DNA of 64,000 nucleotides from Dehalococcoidales bacterium (GTDB lineage Bacteria > Chloroflexota > Dehalococcoidia > Dehalococcoidales > UBA2162). Of this stretch, positions 44,106 to 53,390 are shown in pieces. The stretch is taken from NCBI GenBank assembly GCA_016932435.1, contig JAFGCW010000005.1, positions 69,192-133,191 of the forward strand, read 5' to 3'. Within the stretch, counting starts at the first letter, position 1. Every line of letters begins with the position of its first letter. The notes below the pieces were generated by a model. That model worked only from the letters and a program-made list of their open reading frames with translations, was not told where the DNA came from and searched no databases. The position numbers and the translations under genes are program-made.

Positions 44106-45404
44106 ATGACTCAGAAGTATTCGGATGACATTGTTCGGTTGAGAGAGCAGATAGTAAAAAAATACGGGAAAGATCCGGAACTATTATTCAAGGAAAGAGA
44201 AAAACGTCTACGCGATGCTATGGAACTTAAACAGCCGGATCGCATTCCAATACATCTTATGCTGGGTTATTTCATTGCAGAGATCGGCGGTATCACCAAT
44301 CAGGAAATGCATGAAAATCCGACCAAAGTACAGGAAATTCTCGAACAGTTTGCGTTAGAACACGAAGCTGATTCTATCATCGGAGCATATTCATCATATG
44401 CAGAACCTCATATTATGCTTGGCGACCGCATGACGGCATGGCCGGGTCACCAGCTTGGTACTGACGGCCAATTCCAGTTCGTCGAACATGAGTTTATGAA
44501 AGCAGAGGACTATGACGATTTCCTTGAGGACCCTGCCGACTGGGGTATCCGGACCTATCTACCCCGGGCATTCAGCGCCCTTGAAAGTTTCTCTTCACTC
44601 CCGCCGCTGGGAATGACTCTATTCGGCTGTTATCATCTCTTCAGCATTGCCCAGTATGCAAATCCGGCGCTGGTCGAAGCATTTCAGAAGATCGCCAAAG
44701 CAGCACAGCTGGCAGCAGATCGCGGGAAACTTACCGCAGAACAAGGCCAGCGCATGGTTGCACTCGGGTTTCCTCCGAATGTGCTTATGGGAGCTCTGCT
44801 GGAAGCTCCTTACGACTTCATGTCGGATACATTGAGAGGAATGCGGGGAATAATGCTGGATATACTTAAACGCCCGGACAAACTGCTTGCCGCGCAGGAA
44901 AAAGTTGCTCGTATCGAACTGCAGTCCACTCTCGCCACAGGTATGAAACAGGCGCTGCTCCCCCTGCACCGCGGCTCTGATGGCTTTATGTCTTTACCAC
45001 AGTTTGAGAAGTTTTACTGGCCCCAGCTAAAAGATCTTATGCTTAAGCTGATAGATAATGGAATTACACCGGGATGTTTCTACGAAGGAGTCTGGGATGA
45101 CCGCCTGGAATACCTTGCCGAACTGCCAAAAGGCAAGACCTTCGGAATGTTCCAGTCGAGTGATATTTTCAAGGTAAAAGAAGTCCTCGGTGACACCATG
45201 TGTATCATCGGAGGGATGCCGAACTCTCTGATTCAGTCCGGGACCGTACAGGAAGTACGCGACTTTACGAAACGATTATGTCAAGAAGTAGGTAAAGGCG
45301 GCGGTTTTATAATGAGTACCGGTGTTGGAGAGATGTCCGGCGCCAAACCAGAACTTGTAAAAGCCTGGATTGAAGCGACCCTGGAATATGGCAGGTATTC
45401 CTGA
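44106..45404 (+). CDS. Uroporphyrinogen decarboxylase-family protein (methyltransferase-like)
   Basis: 432-residue URO-D superfamily protein (TIM barrel), but not HemE: N-terminal extension REKRLRDAMELKQPDRIPI, then LHRGSDGFMSLPQFEKFYWPQL, and C-terminal GGGFIMSTGVGEMSGAKPE. This layout suits corrinoid-dependent methyltransferases (MtaA/CmuA group) or related lyases. The zinc-type HxC..C set of MtaA is not obvious. No corrinoid protein gene is adjacent. Function open. Confidence 0.75.
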   Translation: MTQKYSDDIVRLREQIVKKYGKDPELLFKEREKRLRDAMELKQPDRIPIHLMLGYFIAEIGGITNQEMHENPTKVQEILEQFALEHEADSIIGAYSSYAEPHIMLGDRMTAWPGHQLGTDGQFQFVEHEFMKAEDYDDFLEDPADWGIRTYLPRAFSALESFSSLPPLGMTLFGCYHLFSIAQYANPALVEAFQKIAKAAQLAADRGKLTAEQGQRMVALGFPPNVLMGALLEAPYDFMSDTLRGMRGIMLDILKRPDKLLAAQEKVARIELQSTLATGMKQALLPLHRGSDGFMSLPQFEKFYWPQLKDLMLKLIDNGITPGCFYEGVWDDRLEYLAELPKGKTFGMFQSSDIFKVKEVLGDTMCIIGGMPNSLIQSGTVQEVRDFTKRLCQEVGKGGGFIMSTGVGEMSGAKPELVKAWIEATLEYGRYS

Positions 45405-45524
45405 AACACAATATAGAAATATCTGTTTGAAAAAATAATCGAGTATCGGCAACGGGATCAACTTCATTTTATCAGCGTTATATTCTCGAGTGGATTTAAA
45501 GGTAAAGGCATGTTAACTCTCCAC

Positions 45525-46301
45525 TTACGGTTCCTTGAGGACGATCCCTATCGGACAATGGTCGGAACCCATGATATCCGGCATAATAAATGCCTCAGCC
45601 AGATGTGGCAGCAGATTTTCTGAAATGTAAAAGTAGTCTATCCTCCAGCCGATGTTTCTATCCCTGGCCCTGCTTTTTACATCCCACCAGGTATATTGCT
45701 CCGGTTCCTTGTTAAAATAACGGAATGTATCGATAAAACCGTTATCGAGGAACCTGTCTATCCATTCTCTTTCGATGGGTAAAAATCCTGATATTTTCTC
45801 GTTTGCTTTCGGGTGTGCCAGGTCTATCTCCTTATGGGCTGTATTGACATCACCGCAGACTATGATTTTTTCACCTCTGCCTATCATCGGCTTGACCAGT
45901 TGCTGGAAGGCTTCGTAAAACTCCATTTTGTAATTCAGTCGTTCCTGGTCTTTTTTACCGTTCGGAAAATAAACGTTCATCAAGGTAAATTGTTCGTAAT
46001 TCGTAATAATAACTCTTCCTTCAGAGTCTGCTTGCAGCGTATCAAGGTCGTAATCGACATTGACCGGTTTATCTTTCGTGAAGGTAGCAACACCGCTGTA
46101 ACCCTTTCTTTCCGGGTAATTCCAGTAGGTGTAGTATCCATTTGGCTCAAGTAGGTTCTTATCAAGTTGTTCCGGTTGCGCCTTCGTTTCCTGAACACAA
46201 AAAATATCCGGCGATTCCTTATACAGCCATTCCAGAAGACCGTGTTTTTGCGCCGCTCTGATACCATTAACATTCCAGGATATAAATTTTGTCTCTTTCA
46301 T
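45525..46301 (-). CDS. xthA: Exodeoxyribonuclease III
   Basis: 258-residue AP endonuclease/3'-exonuclease for base-excision repair. Catalytic motifs are visible: SWNVNGIRAA, CVQETKAQ, NVYFPNG, CGDVNTAHKEIDLAHPK, RIDYFYIS and GSDHCPIGIVL with the terminal Asp-His. Length is normal. Downstream of the potassium channel gene in the same direction. Confidence 0.95.
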   Translation of the reverse strand: MKETKFISWNVNGIRAAQKHGLLEWLYKESPDIFCVQETKAQPEQLDKNLLEPNGYYTYWNYPERKGYSGVATFTKDKPVNVDYDLDTLQADSEGRVIITNYEQFTLMNVYFPNGKKDQERLNYKMEFYEAFQQLVKPMIGRGEKIIVCGDVNTAHKEIDLAHPKANEKISGFLPIEREWIDRFLDNGFIDTFRYFNKEPEQYTWWDVKSRARDRNIGWRIDYFYISENLLPHLAEAFIMPDIMGSDHCPIGIVLKEP

Positions 46302-46334
46302 CTGTTTTCACCGTAGAATATTACATGCAGTCGA

Positions 46335-47153
46335 TTATTCAACGATTACCGATTGGTTTTCAATATATGGATTCGTTCTCAGTGCAAGAGAAAATAGATA
46401 CGGATACCGGACTTTCAGATGATGAAGGTAATCCAACCACTGCTGGGTAAGAAGGGTATAGACTCGTTTTACGTCATTGGTAAGATGCATCAGATCACTC
46501 TCCGGCAATATATCGAAGTCATTCCGGTGTAACAGTTCATCCCTCAGATGAACTGTTGCCCAGAGTAGTTCAGTGAAAGCCTCGTGTTCGATCAAATCAG
46601 GATTTTCAAGTTGCCTTAATAATAAGTCGCTTTTATCTCTCAAGTAATCCGATACCATATCAAAATCGATAGCGTCGGACGTCATTCCAGCATCGTGTTT
46701 TTTGAGTTTGCTTTTTAATAATGCGAAGTCATGTGTTTCCACATCACCTTGTAACGATAGTTCTTCCCGAATAATACCGACATTTGCATCAAATCTCACA
46801 AATATTTGCAGAAGTTTGTTACCTACTTCAGTGAAAAACACACCGATTATCATATTCAATCGTTGTTTCCGTAGTCTTTCTCTTCCACGCTGGACGAAAT
46901 TCTGGGTGATATTAGACACTATCGTCAGGAAGGTTCCTATTCCGAAAACAATGAGCAATATCCCGAATATCTTACTTGCCGTAGTGGTCGGATGGACATC
47001 GCCGTATCCAACCGTAGAAATTGTTACGACCGTAAAATACATAGAATCAAAAAACGACAAATCTTCAAGCAGCATGAATCCGATACTGCCTATCAGAATG
47101 ACGAGGACAGGCAGCAGAAACAGTATATAGGAATTTATAATCCTGTTTATCAT
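46335..47153 (-). CDS. Two-helix potassium channel with cytoplasmic PhoU-like helical domain
   Basis: 272 residues. TM1 (~8-28), pore loop with selectivity filter TVGYGD (TISTVGYGDVHPTT) and TM2 (~60-85), then a cytoplasmic part of ~180 mostly helical residues without an RCK Rossmann fold. The tetramer would gate K+ flow; the ligand is unknown. Possibly co-transcribed with the exonuclease gene (33-base gap). Confidence 0.87.
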   Translation of the reverse strand: MINRIINSYILFLLPVLVILIGSIGFMLLEDLSFFDSMYFTVVTISTVGYGDVHPTTTASKIFGILLIVFGIGTFLTIVSNITQNFVQRGRERLRKQRLNMIIGVFFTEVGNKLLQIFVRFDANVGIIREELSLQGDVETHDFALLKSKLKKHDAGMTSDAIDFDMVSDYLRDKSDLLLRQLENPDLIEHEAFTELLWATVHLRDELLHRNDFDILPESDLMHLTNDVKRVYTLLTQQWLDYLHHLKVRYPYLFSLALRTNPYIENQSVIVE

Positions 47154-47209
47154 TTTCTCAATACGATTTCCTTTGAGTATAACATAACAGGAAATTTTCC
47201 CAGCTTATT

Positions 47210-48019
47210 TCAGGATTTTAGTGAATTATAGAATTCGAGTACGGCTTCTCTTACTTCCTGGTGAGATATCCTCATATCGATCATTAACTGTTCCAGGTAT
47301 TTTTCTCTAAGGACAATCTCTTTTTCCATATCGGGAATATCAACGTTATATTTTTCAGAAAACAGTCTCCTGAGTTGGACAGAATCAGCATATTTCAAAT
47401 TTTTCTCTCCCTCTTCACGCAGAGCAACTACACCAAGTGATATCGCTTCTTCGTCGCCCGGAAGGAATAATCCTACCGATTCTACCTGTCTTAGAGGTTC
47501 AGAGCTGTAATTTGTGTCCCAGGTGACGTTTATATTGACTACAGCGTCGATATTCGATATAAGCGGCAGGGATAGGCCCAGATATCGATGAAACAAATAC
47601 ACCACCTCCTGGGGCGTCCTGGCATGCATCGTCCCCCCCATCGAATATCCCTCTTTGAGAAGGGTGAAAGCAGTTATTGCCGTTTGGCCCCAGACATAAT
47701 TCATGTGAGTATTGAATTCTTCGGCAACCATGTATGTTTCGGAAGGAACGGCTGATTTCACAAAGCTGAAATCATGATACTCGCCATATAGGTAAATCCG
47801 GTTCATATTCGGAGGTAACAGGTCCAGCAGGGCATTCAACATGGTCGTTTTTCCGGCGTAGCTCGGTCCGGCCCCAACTATTATCGAAGAACGCTGTTCC
47901 ATCATCAGCCATAAGATAGCAGCTAAATGTAGGTCAAGGGTTCCTGTATTTACCAATTCCAGAATAGAAAACGGTTCGGACGGTTCAAAAAACCTGGAAA
48001 ATCTATGAAAATTATACAT
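47210..48019 (-). CDS. Orphan type II/IV secretion-type ATPase (GspE/VirB11-like)
   Basis: 269-residue P-loop protein. Walker A GPSYAGKTTMLNALL and GGTMHARTPQEVV correspond to the Walker A and His box of the pilus/secretion ATPases. The Walker B is reduced. It lacks the N-terminal domain of GspE/PilB and no pilus or secretion genes lie close by. Could act with a distant system or have another role. Divergent from the VWA gene. Confidence 0.65.
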   Translation of the reverse strand: MYNFHRFSRFFEPSEPFSILELVNTGTLDLHLAAILWLMMEQRSSIIVGAGPSYAGKTTMLNALLDLLPPNMNRIYLYGEYHDFSFVKSAVPSETYMVAEEFNTHMNYVWGQTAITAFTLLKEGYSMGGTMHARTPQEVVYLFHRYLGLSLPLISNIDAVVNINVTWDTNYSSEPLRQVESVGLFLPGDEEAISLGVVALREEGEKNLKYADSVQLRRLFSEKYNVDIPDMEKEIVLREKYLEQLMIDMRISHQEVREAVLEFYNSLKS

Positions 48020-48203
48020 CTTACTTCCATAATACGGGTTATGGAGTTATTTGTTAAGTATGAGTTCAGGTCAATGAAAAAAAATATGCCCAAGCAAAGC
48101 AATATTTTTCTATTTTGATTACCATATCACTTAATATTCTACATTCTGTATCTAGGTTATAGAAAAATGATAGAATGAATGTATACAAGGCAGAGATAAT
48201 ACA

Positions 48204-50219
48204 TTGAATAATTATTACTATTCAGAATGGGATGGAAGCCAGGAATACGAAGAGCTGGATTCGGACCAGCTTATGGATGAACTTGGCAAGCAGGTTTTCC
48301 GTTACGGAAATCTTACGGATGCTCTTCGTGCAATGCAGAGATTTGGTATCAATAATCAGGGCAGACGAATGCCGAATCTCGACCAGCTGCTTCAGAAACT
48401 CCGCCAGATGAAACAGGACCAGTTAAGTCGTTATAACCTGGATTCTATGATGGATGAAATTAAGCAGAAACTCGACCAGATACTCGATACGGAACGACAG
48501 GGTATACAGAAGAAACTGGATGAAGCCAGCGAAAAATCCCGTAACGGTGACGCGGAACTGGCTTCCGATATCCAGGAAAAACTACTGAAAAATATCCAGG
48601 ACAGAGCCTCCCAGAACCTAGCTAAACTCGATGAGCTTCCCCAAGATACCGGAGGTATGATAAAAGGACTTACTGATTATGACTTCATGGATGAAGACGC
48701 CAGGAGTCAATTCAATGAATTACTGGACCTGTTGAAAAAACGTGCCATGGAGCAGTTTGGGAAAGACATGGTGCAACAACTTAAAAATATGGATGCGGAT
48801 TCCCTGGCTCGCATGAGAAATATGATCGAGTCCCTGAACCAGATGATGGAACAGCGAATGAGAGGGGAAGAACCGGATTTTGATGGGTTCATGCAGCAGT
48901 TCGGTGATTTCTTCGGTGATAATCCTCCAAAAAATCTCGATGAACTCATAGAACGACTTCAAAGACAGATGGCCCAGGCGCAATCACTGATGGAGAGTCT
49001 CTCACCTGAAATACAGCAGGAACTCCAGGAATTGATGGATTCCATGCTTGATAACGTAACCAAACAGGAACTGGCCAGAATGGCTTCCTATATGGAAAGA
49101 CTTTTCCCGAGTGAAGGACTTCAGCAGCGATATCCGTTCAGCGGAGAAGAATCGGTTTCCTATGAAGAAGCCATGAAACTGATGGATACTCTCCAGAAGA
49201 TGGATGACCTGGAAGAGCAGATGCAATTTGCCCGATACGATCCTGGTCTGGACGAAATCGATAATGAACTTGTAAAGGAATTGATGGGCGAAGAAGCGGA
49301 AAAAGAACTCGAAGCCGCACGTGAACTTATTAAACTCCTGGAAGAAGCAGGATATATCAACAAAGAGGACGGTCGTTACGAGCTTACTCCCAAAGGGATT
49401 CGAAAGATCGGACACCAGGCTCTTAACAACATATTCTCTCAGCTGAAGAAGGATCGTAGCGGAGAGCATAATATTCACAGAACGGGGATGGGAAACGAGT
49501 TTATCGAAGAAACAAAGAAATACGAGTTTGGCGATGATTTTCACATCTATATCCAGAAGACCGTCATGAACTCTCTGATGCGAGAACCTTCATTTCCTCT
49601 GAAGTTGAGTGTGGATGACTTCGAGGTCTTGAAAACCGAAGAAAGCACCCGTTCAGCCACAGTGCTTATACTCGATAAGAGTCTCTCCATGTTCATGAGT
49701 GGGTATTTTGATTCAGCTAAACAGGTAGCGGTAGCTCTTGAAAGTCTTATCAAGACACGCTTCCCCAAGGATTCTCTGTATATCCTCACTTTTGCCAGTC
49801 GAGCCAGCGAGATAAGAGAGAAGAACTTATTATTCACCGTAAGAGGTGAACAGGGCACGAATTACGAAGACGCCTTGAGAACTGCCAGAAAGCTGCTGGC
49901 CCGTCAGAACTGTAACAATAAAGAGATAATCATGATTACCGATGGAGAACCCACCGCCCATCTCGAAGGCGACCTTGTTTATTTCGGTTTCCCGCCAAGC
50001 ATGCGGACACTTCAAAAAACGATGAGAGAAGTAAAAGCCTGTACATCCCAGCGTATAACGATTAATATGTTCATGTTTGAACACACTTCATTTTTAACGC
50101 CTTTTATCACCCAGATGACGAAACTTAACAAAGGCAGAGTATTTTTCGCCAATCCGGATAATCTCGGCAAGTACGTCATGATGGACTATCTTTCCAACAA
50201 GTTCAAGAATATAGGGTAG
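48204..50219 (+). CDS. Von Willebrand factor A domain protein with long coiled-coil N-terminus
   Basis: 671 residues. Residues ~20-400 are rich in charged helical repeats (KLRQMKQDQLSRYNLD, MMDEIKQKLDQILD), much of it predicted coiled coil. A winged-helix-like segment (LTPKGIRKIG) follows at ~395. The VWA domain starts near residue 480 with the MIDAS motif LDKSLSM (Asp491), then MITDGEPTAH. It resembles CoxE/ChlD-type VWA partners of MoxR AAA+ ATPases, but no such ATPase is adjacent. Starts at TTG with a weak AAGGCAGAG site. Confidence 0.8.
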   Translation: MNNYYYSEWDGSQEYEELDSDQLMDELGKQVFRYGNLTDALRAMQRFGINNQGRRMPNLDQLLQKLRQMKQDQLSRYNLDSMMDEIKQKLDQILDTERQGIQKKLDEASEKSRNGDAELASDIQEKLLKNIQDRASQNLAKLDELPQDTGGMIKGLTDYDFMDEDARSQFNELLDLLKKRAMEQFGKDMVQQLKNMDADSLARMRNMIESLNQMMEQRMRGEEPDFDGFMQQFGDFFGDNPPKNLDELIERLQRQMAQAQSLMESLSPEIQQELQELMDSMLDNVTKQELARMASYMERLFPSEGLQQRYPFSGEESVSYEEAMKLMDTLQKMDDLEEQMQFARYDPGLDEIDNELVKELMGEEAEKELEAARELIKLLEEAGYINKEDGRYELTPKGIRKIGHQALNNIFSQLKKDRSGEHNIHRTGMGNEFIEETKKYEFGDDFHIYIQKTVMNSLMREPSFPLKLSVDDFEVLKTEESTRSATVLILDKSLSMFMSGYFDSAKQVAVALESLIKTRFPKDSLYILTFASRASEIREKNLLFTVRGEQGTNYEDALRTARKLLARQNCNNKEIIMITDGEPTAHLEGDLVYFGFPPSMRTLQKTMREVKACTSQRITINMFMFEHTSFLTPFITQMTKLNKGRVFFANPDNLGKYVMMDYLSNKFKNIG

Positions 50220-50374
50220 AATAAATTCTCACTAAGCCTTCAACCGGTCCAGGCATAGTTATGTACTGGCGATAGCGACATTCCTCAGAACACGATTTCC
50301 AACAATTACCTCTGAATTCTTCCCTGTTTCGTATGTGAGATTTCCGAGAATGACTTGTATTTCCCCCATGTAAT

Positions 50375-50404
50375 TTGACAGAAATATAAAATAGATGGTA
50401 TTCA
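50375..50404 (+). promoter_or_regulatory. Promoter of the histidine kinase/regulator pair
   Basis: TTGACA (50375-50380), 18-base spacer, TATTCA (50399-50404), 55 bases ahead of the kinase start, which has GGGAGG as ribosome binding site. Confidence 0.45.
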
Positions 50405-50458
50405 TATAAGTCTAGCTGCCTTCCCTGAAAGACTGACAGTCTCCGGGAGGTTTCAATA

Positions 50459-51709
50459 TTGGCAGAAGGACAGGATACCAGGAAAAAACTCTCGGAGCCT
50501 GAATCCGAGGAAAGATACCACGAACTTCTTGTACTAAGCCGCGTATCAGCAGCTCTCAGCGGGTTGTGGGATCTGGATGCTATACTCCGGGTTGCCCTGG
50601 ATAACGTCCTGAATATAATGAACGGTGCCGTCGGCGGTATCCTCATTCTCGACGAGCAAACTCATACTCTCTCCTATCGTGTCCATCAAGGTCTCAGTGA
50701 CAGGTTTGTAGCCGAAACACAACTTAGCCTTGGAGAAGGTATAGCCGGCACTGTCGCCCAGACTGGCAAAGCCATTATGCTGGAAGACTTTTCGGCCGAT
50801 CCGCGTACCGCCCATGCCGACATCGTAAGTGACGAAGGACTGAAAGCACTGATAAGTGTTCCTCTCAGGGCAAAAGATAAGGTTCTCGGTGTAATAAACG
50901 TCACCAGTAAGATGTCTCATGTCTTCACCACCAATGATATGCACCTACTGCACTCTATAGGTGATCAACTTGGAGTAGCAATAGAACAAGCCCGACTGAA
51001 CGAGCGGCTGAGGAGAGCACGTGAACGTCTACGACGACTCGCCAGACAGAATCTCGTGGCAGAGGAAGAGGAAAGAAGAAGAATCGCCCGTGAACTCCAT
51101 GACGAGACCAGCCAGTCGTTATCAGGTCTAGCGCTGCAGCTTCAGGCACTGGTTACTTCGGCAGAAATGTCCGGTGACTATGATCCGCAATTCATTGAAG
51201 GACTAAAGAAAGTCCAGGCTTTAACTGTCCAGGTTCATACGGAAGTAAGCCGGTTGATAGCTGACCTTCGGCCTGCCTTACTGGACACTCTGGGCCTGAT
51301 TCCCGCCGTACGGCAGCATGCGGAGTCTACTCTCAATCATCGAGAAATCACGGTATCGGTTCAGGTAAAAGGCAAAGAAAGACGATTATCACCCGAATAC
51401 GAAACGGGACTTTTCAGATTCATCCAGGGAGCTGTAGGAAACATTGCTCAGCACTCCAAAGCAACCAATGCCTTTGTCAGTTTTGAGTACCGTGATAGTG
51501 AACTGATTATCAGTATAAAAGATAATGGGCAGGGTTTCGTGGTTGCCGAGATTACCGACGTAGAAGAAAGCGGACGCGGTAGAGGTTTATTCAGTATGCG
51601 GGAGAGGGTAGGTTTTCTCGGAGGAAACAGCTGGATTGAGTCTGAACCCGGCAAAGGAACCACTGTCTGGGCAAGAGTGCCGATAGATGAAGGCAATTAT
51701 GGTGAATAA
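50459..51709 (+). CDS. GAF-domain sensor histidine kinase (NarL-type, HisKA_3)
   Basis: 416-residue soluble sensor kinase. The GAF domain (~30-180) has AVGGILILDEQTHTLSYRVH and GEGIAGTVAQTGKAIMLEDF. A coiled helix leads to the HisKA_3 motif RRIARELHDETSQSL with His214, then the ATPase domain with DNGQGF and GRGRGLFSMRERV. It has no membrane helix, so it senses a cytoplasmic signal, perhaps redox or a small ligand. It overlaps its response regulator and phosphorylates it. Starts at TTG. Confidence 0.9.
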   Translation: MAEGQDTRKKLSEPESEERYHELLVLSRVSAALSGLWDLDAILRVALDNVLNIMNGAVGGILILDEQTHTLSYRVHQGLSDRFVAETQLSLGEGIAGTVAQTGKAIMLEDFSADPRTAHADIVSDEGLKALISVPLRAKDKVLGVINVTSKMSHVFTTNDMHLLHSIGDQLGVAIEQARLNERLRRARERLRRLARQNLVAEEEERRRIARELHDETSQSLSGLALQLQALVTSAEMSGDYDPQFIEGLKKVQALTVQVHTEVSRLIADLRPALLDTLGLIPAVRQHAESTLNHREITVSVQVKGKERRLSPEYETGLFRFIQGAVGNIAQHSKATNAFVSFEYRDSELIISIKDNGQGFVVAEITDVEESGRGRGLFSMRERVGFLGGNSWIESEPGKGTTVWARVPIDEGNYGE

Positions 51710-52349
51710 AATAACAGTACTAATAGTCGATGATCACACGATAGTTCGGGATGGCATCTCCGCTCTCCTTGCACTTGCCGGTGATATAGAGGTGGTCGGT
51801 GAAGCCGCCAACGGAAGTGAGGCTATTGAAAAGGTAAGAGAGTTAAATCCGGATGTAGTATTGATGGATGTCTCTATGCCCATCTTAGGAGGGCTCGAAT
51901 CCACACGGCGTATATGCAAAGAATTCCGGACGAAAGTCATTATCCTCACACAATATGATGATAAAGAATACGTCTTTCCGGCGATAGAAGCAGGTGCTTC
52001 AGGTTTCATCAGTAAGGTAGCTGCCTCTGCTGAACTGGCAACCGGTATACGGTCGGTATACAATGGCGATTCCTACCTTTCACCATCTATTGCTAAACTG
52101 CTGGTTGAAGATTATCGCACCGGCGATAAACGCGGTAATTCAGATCCCTATCAGCAGTTAACTGCCAGGGAAAGAGATGTAATTAAACTGATAGCGGAGG
52201 GATATACGACTCAGCAGGTCGCGGATATGCTCGTAGTCAGCCCCAAGACTGTCGAAGGACACAGGACCAATCTTATGGCAAAACTCGGTCTTCGAAACCG
52301 GGTTGAGCTGGTAAAGTATGCCGTCCGTAAAGGCATCATCAACCTTTAA
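51687..52349 (+). CDS. LuxR/NarL-family response regulator
   Basis: About 216-220 residues. The receiver domain has the acidic pair VDDH, phospho-acceptor Asp61 (VLMDVSMP) and TQYDD plus a conserved Lys (SKVAAS). The C-terminal LuxR HTH reads LTARERDVIKLIAEGYTTQQV and SPKTVEGHRTNL. The start may be the ATG at 51687 or the one at 51699. Partner of the GAF kinase. Confidence 0.92.
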   Translation: MKAIMVNKITVLIVDDHTIVRDGISALLALAGDIEVVGEAANGSEAIEKVRELNPDVVLMDVSMPILGGLESTRRICKEFRTKVIILTQYDDKEYVFPAIEAGASGFISKVAASAELATGIRSVYNGDSYLSPSIAKLLVEDYRTGDKRGNSDPYQQLTARERDVIKLIAEGYTTQQVADMLVVSPKTVEGHRTNLMAKLGLRNRVELVKYAVRKGIINL

Positions 52350-52448
52350 TTTTTAATTCAGGGGTAATCCCTCCGGTACTTTCCTGTGTCGATATTTTCT
52401 CTTCTTACTACTTCCATATCATTTTTCGGCTAATAAACTACTGAAATA

Positions 52449-52485
52449 CAGGGGTTTTCCCGGTCCAATACAAGGGAAAACCCTG
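52449..52485 (+). terminator. Stem-loop after the two-component genes
   Basis: CAGGGGTTTTCCC pairs with GGGAAAACCCTG (one bulged G) across a 12-base loop, followed by a weak T-rich stretch. Likely ends the kinase-regulator transcript. Confidence 0.6.
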
Positions 52486-52580
52486 TTCCACTTTTAGAGA
52501 ATGTCTCTTTATACTTCAAATACTCTAGTTCTCTTTTACATCACCTGAAATACTACCGTATATGCGGTGAATGGAGGAAG

Positions 52581-53378
52581 ATGATGGAAGAGAAAAAAAT
52601 GGTAATCCTGATTATTGATGATGAACCGGATTTCACAAAAGATCTGAAAACCACTCTTGAGAAAGAATCCTACTCCGTATGTACTGCGTCGGATCGTCCT
52701 GAGGCCGAAGGGAAAGTACGTTCGGAAGAACCGGATATGATAGTACTGGGGACCATTATGCCTCGTGGTGACGCGTTCCTCTTTCATAAATGGCTTAAGC
52801 AGACACTTGCCTTCAGCAATCTCCCGGTCATGGTTATCAATGCTTCACCTGAAAAGCAGGTACTGAAAGGCTGGAGGATGGATGAAGGAATGCAGTGTGA
52901 TGCTGAAGACTTTCTGGCAAAGCCTATCACCTCATCAGCTCTGGTTCCGCGTATCCAGGCTCTCTTAAACCGTGAAACCAGAAGAATAAAAGTACTCATT
53001 GTGGACGACCATGCGGTGGTCAGAGATGGCATCAGGGCTGTCATTGCTTTGCAGCGTGACATGCAGGTCGTCGGAGAAGCGGTAAACGGTCAAGAAGGTA
53101 TCGAAAAGACGATGGAACTTTCGCCCGATGTCGTTGTTATGGATATCGTTATGCCGGTTATGAACGGGCTGGACGCTGCTAAAGAAATTCATTCTAAAAC
53201 TGAGAAAGCCAAAATTCTTATGTTGACACAGTATGACGACGAAGAAAATGTCCTGGCAAGTAAACAAGCAGGAGCGGTAGGATTTATACCGAAAGCTTCG
53301 GCAAGTTCCCGGCTATTGACAGGAATAAGATCTGTCGCCCGGGGTGATCAATCCTGGATTGAATCGCTTATTTCGTAA
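52581..53378 (+). CDS. Tandem receiver-domain protein without DNA-binding domain
   Basis: 265 residues with two REC domains. In REC 1 (~7-128) the acidic pair IIDDE is kept, but the phospho-acceptor is replaced by Gly57 (MIVLGTIMP). REC 2 (~137-255) is complete, with VMDIVMP and TQYDD, and is very similar to the receiver of the LuxR regulator at 51687. It stops just where that protein's HTH would begin (IRSVARGDQSWIESLIS). It may be a phosphate sink, a protein-interaction regulator, or a truncated response regulator. It ends 12 bases before the FDH-like gene, so co-transcription is likely. Confidence 0.87.
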   Translation: MMEEKKMVILIIDDEPDFTKDLKTTLEKESYSVCTASDRPEAEGKVRSEEPDMIVLGTIMPRGDAFLFHKWLKQTLAFSNLPVMVINASPEKQVLKGWRMDEGMQCDAEDFLAKPITSSALVPRIQALLNRETRRIKVLIVDDHAVVRDGIRAVIALQRDMQVVGEAVNGQEGIEKTMELSPDVVVMDIVMPVMNGLDAAKEIHSKTEKAKILMLTQYDDEENVLASKQAGAVGFIPKASASSRLLTGIRSVARGDQSWIESLIS

Positions 53379-53390
53379 AAGGTGATGTGA

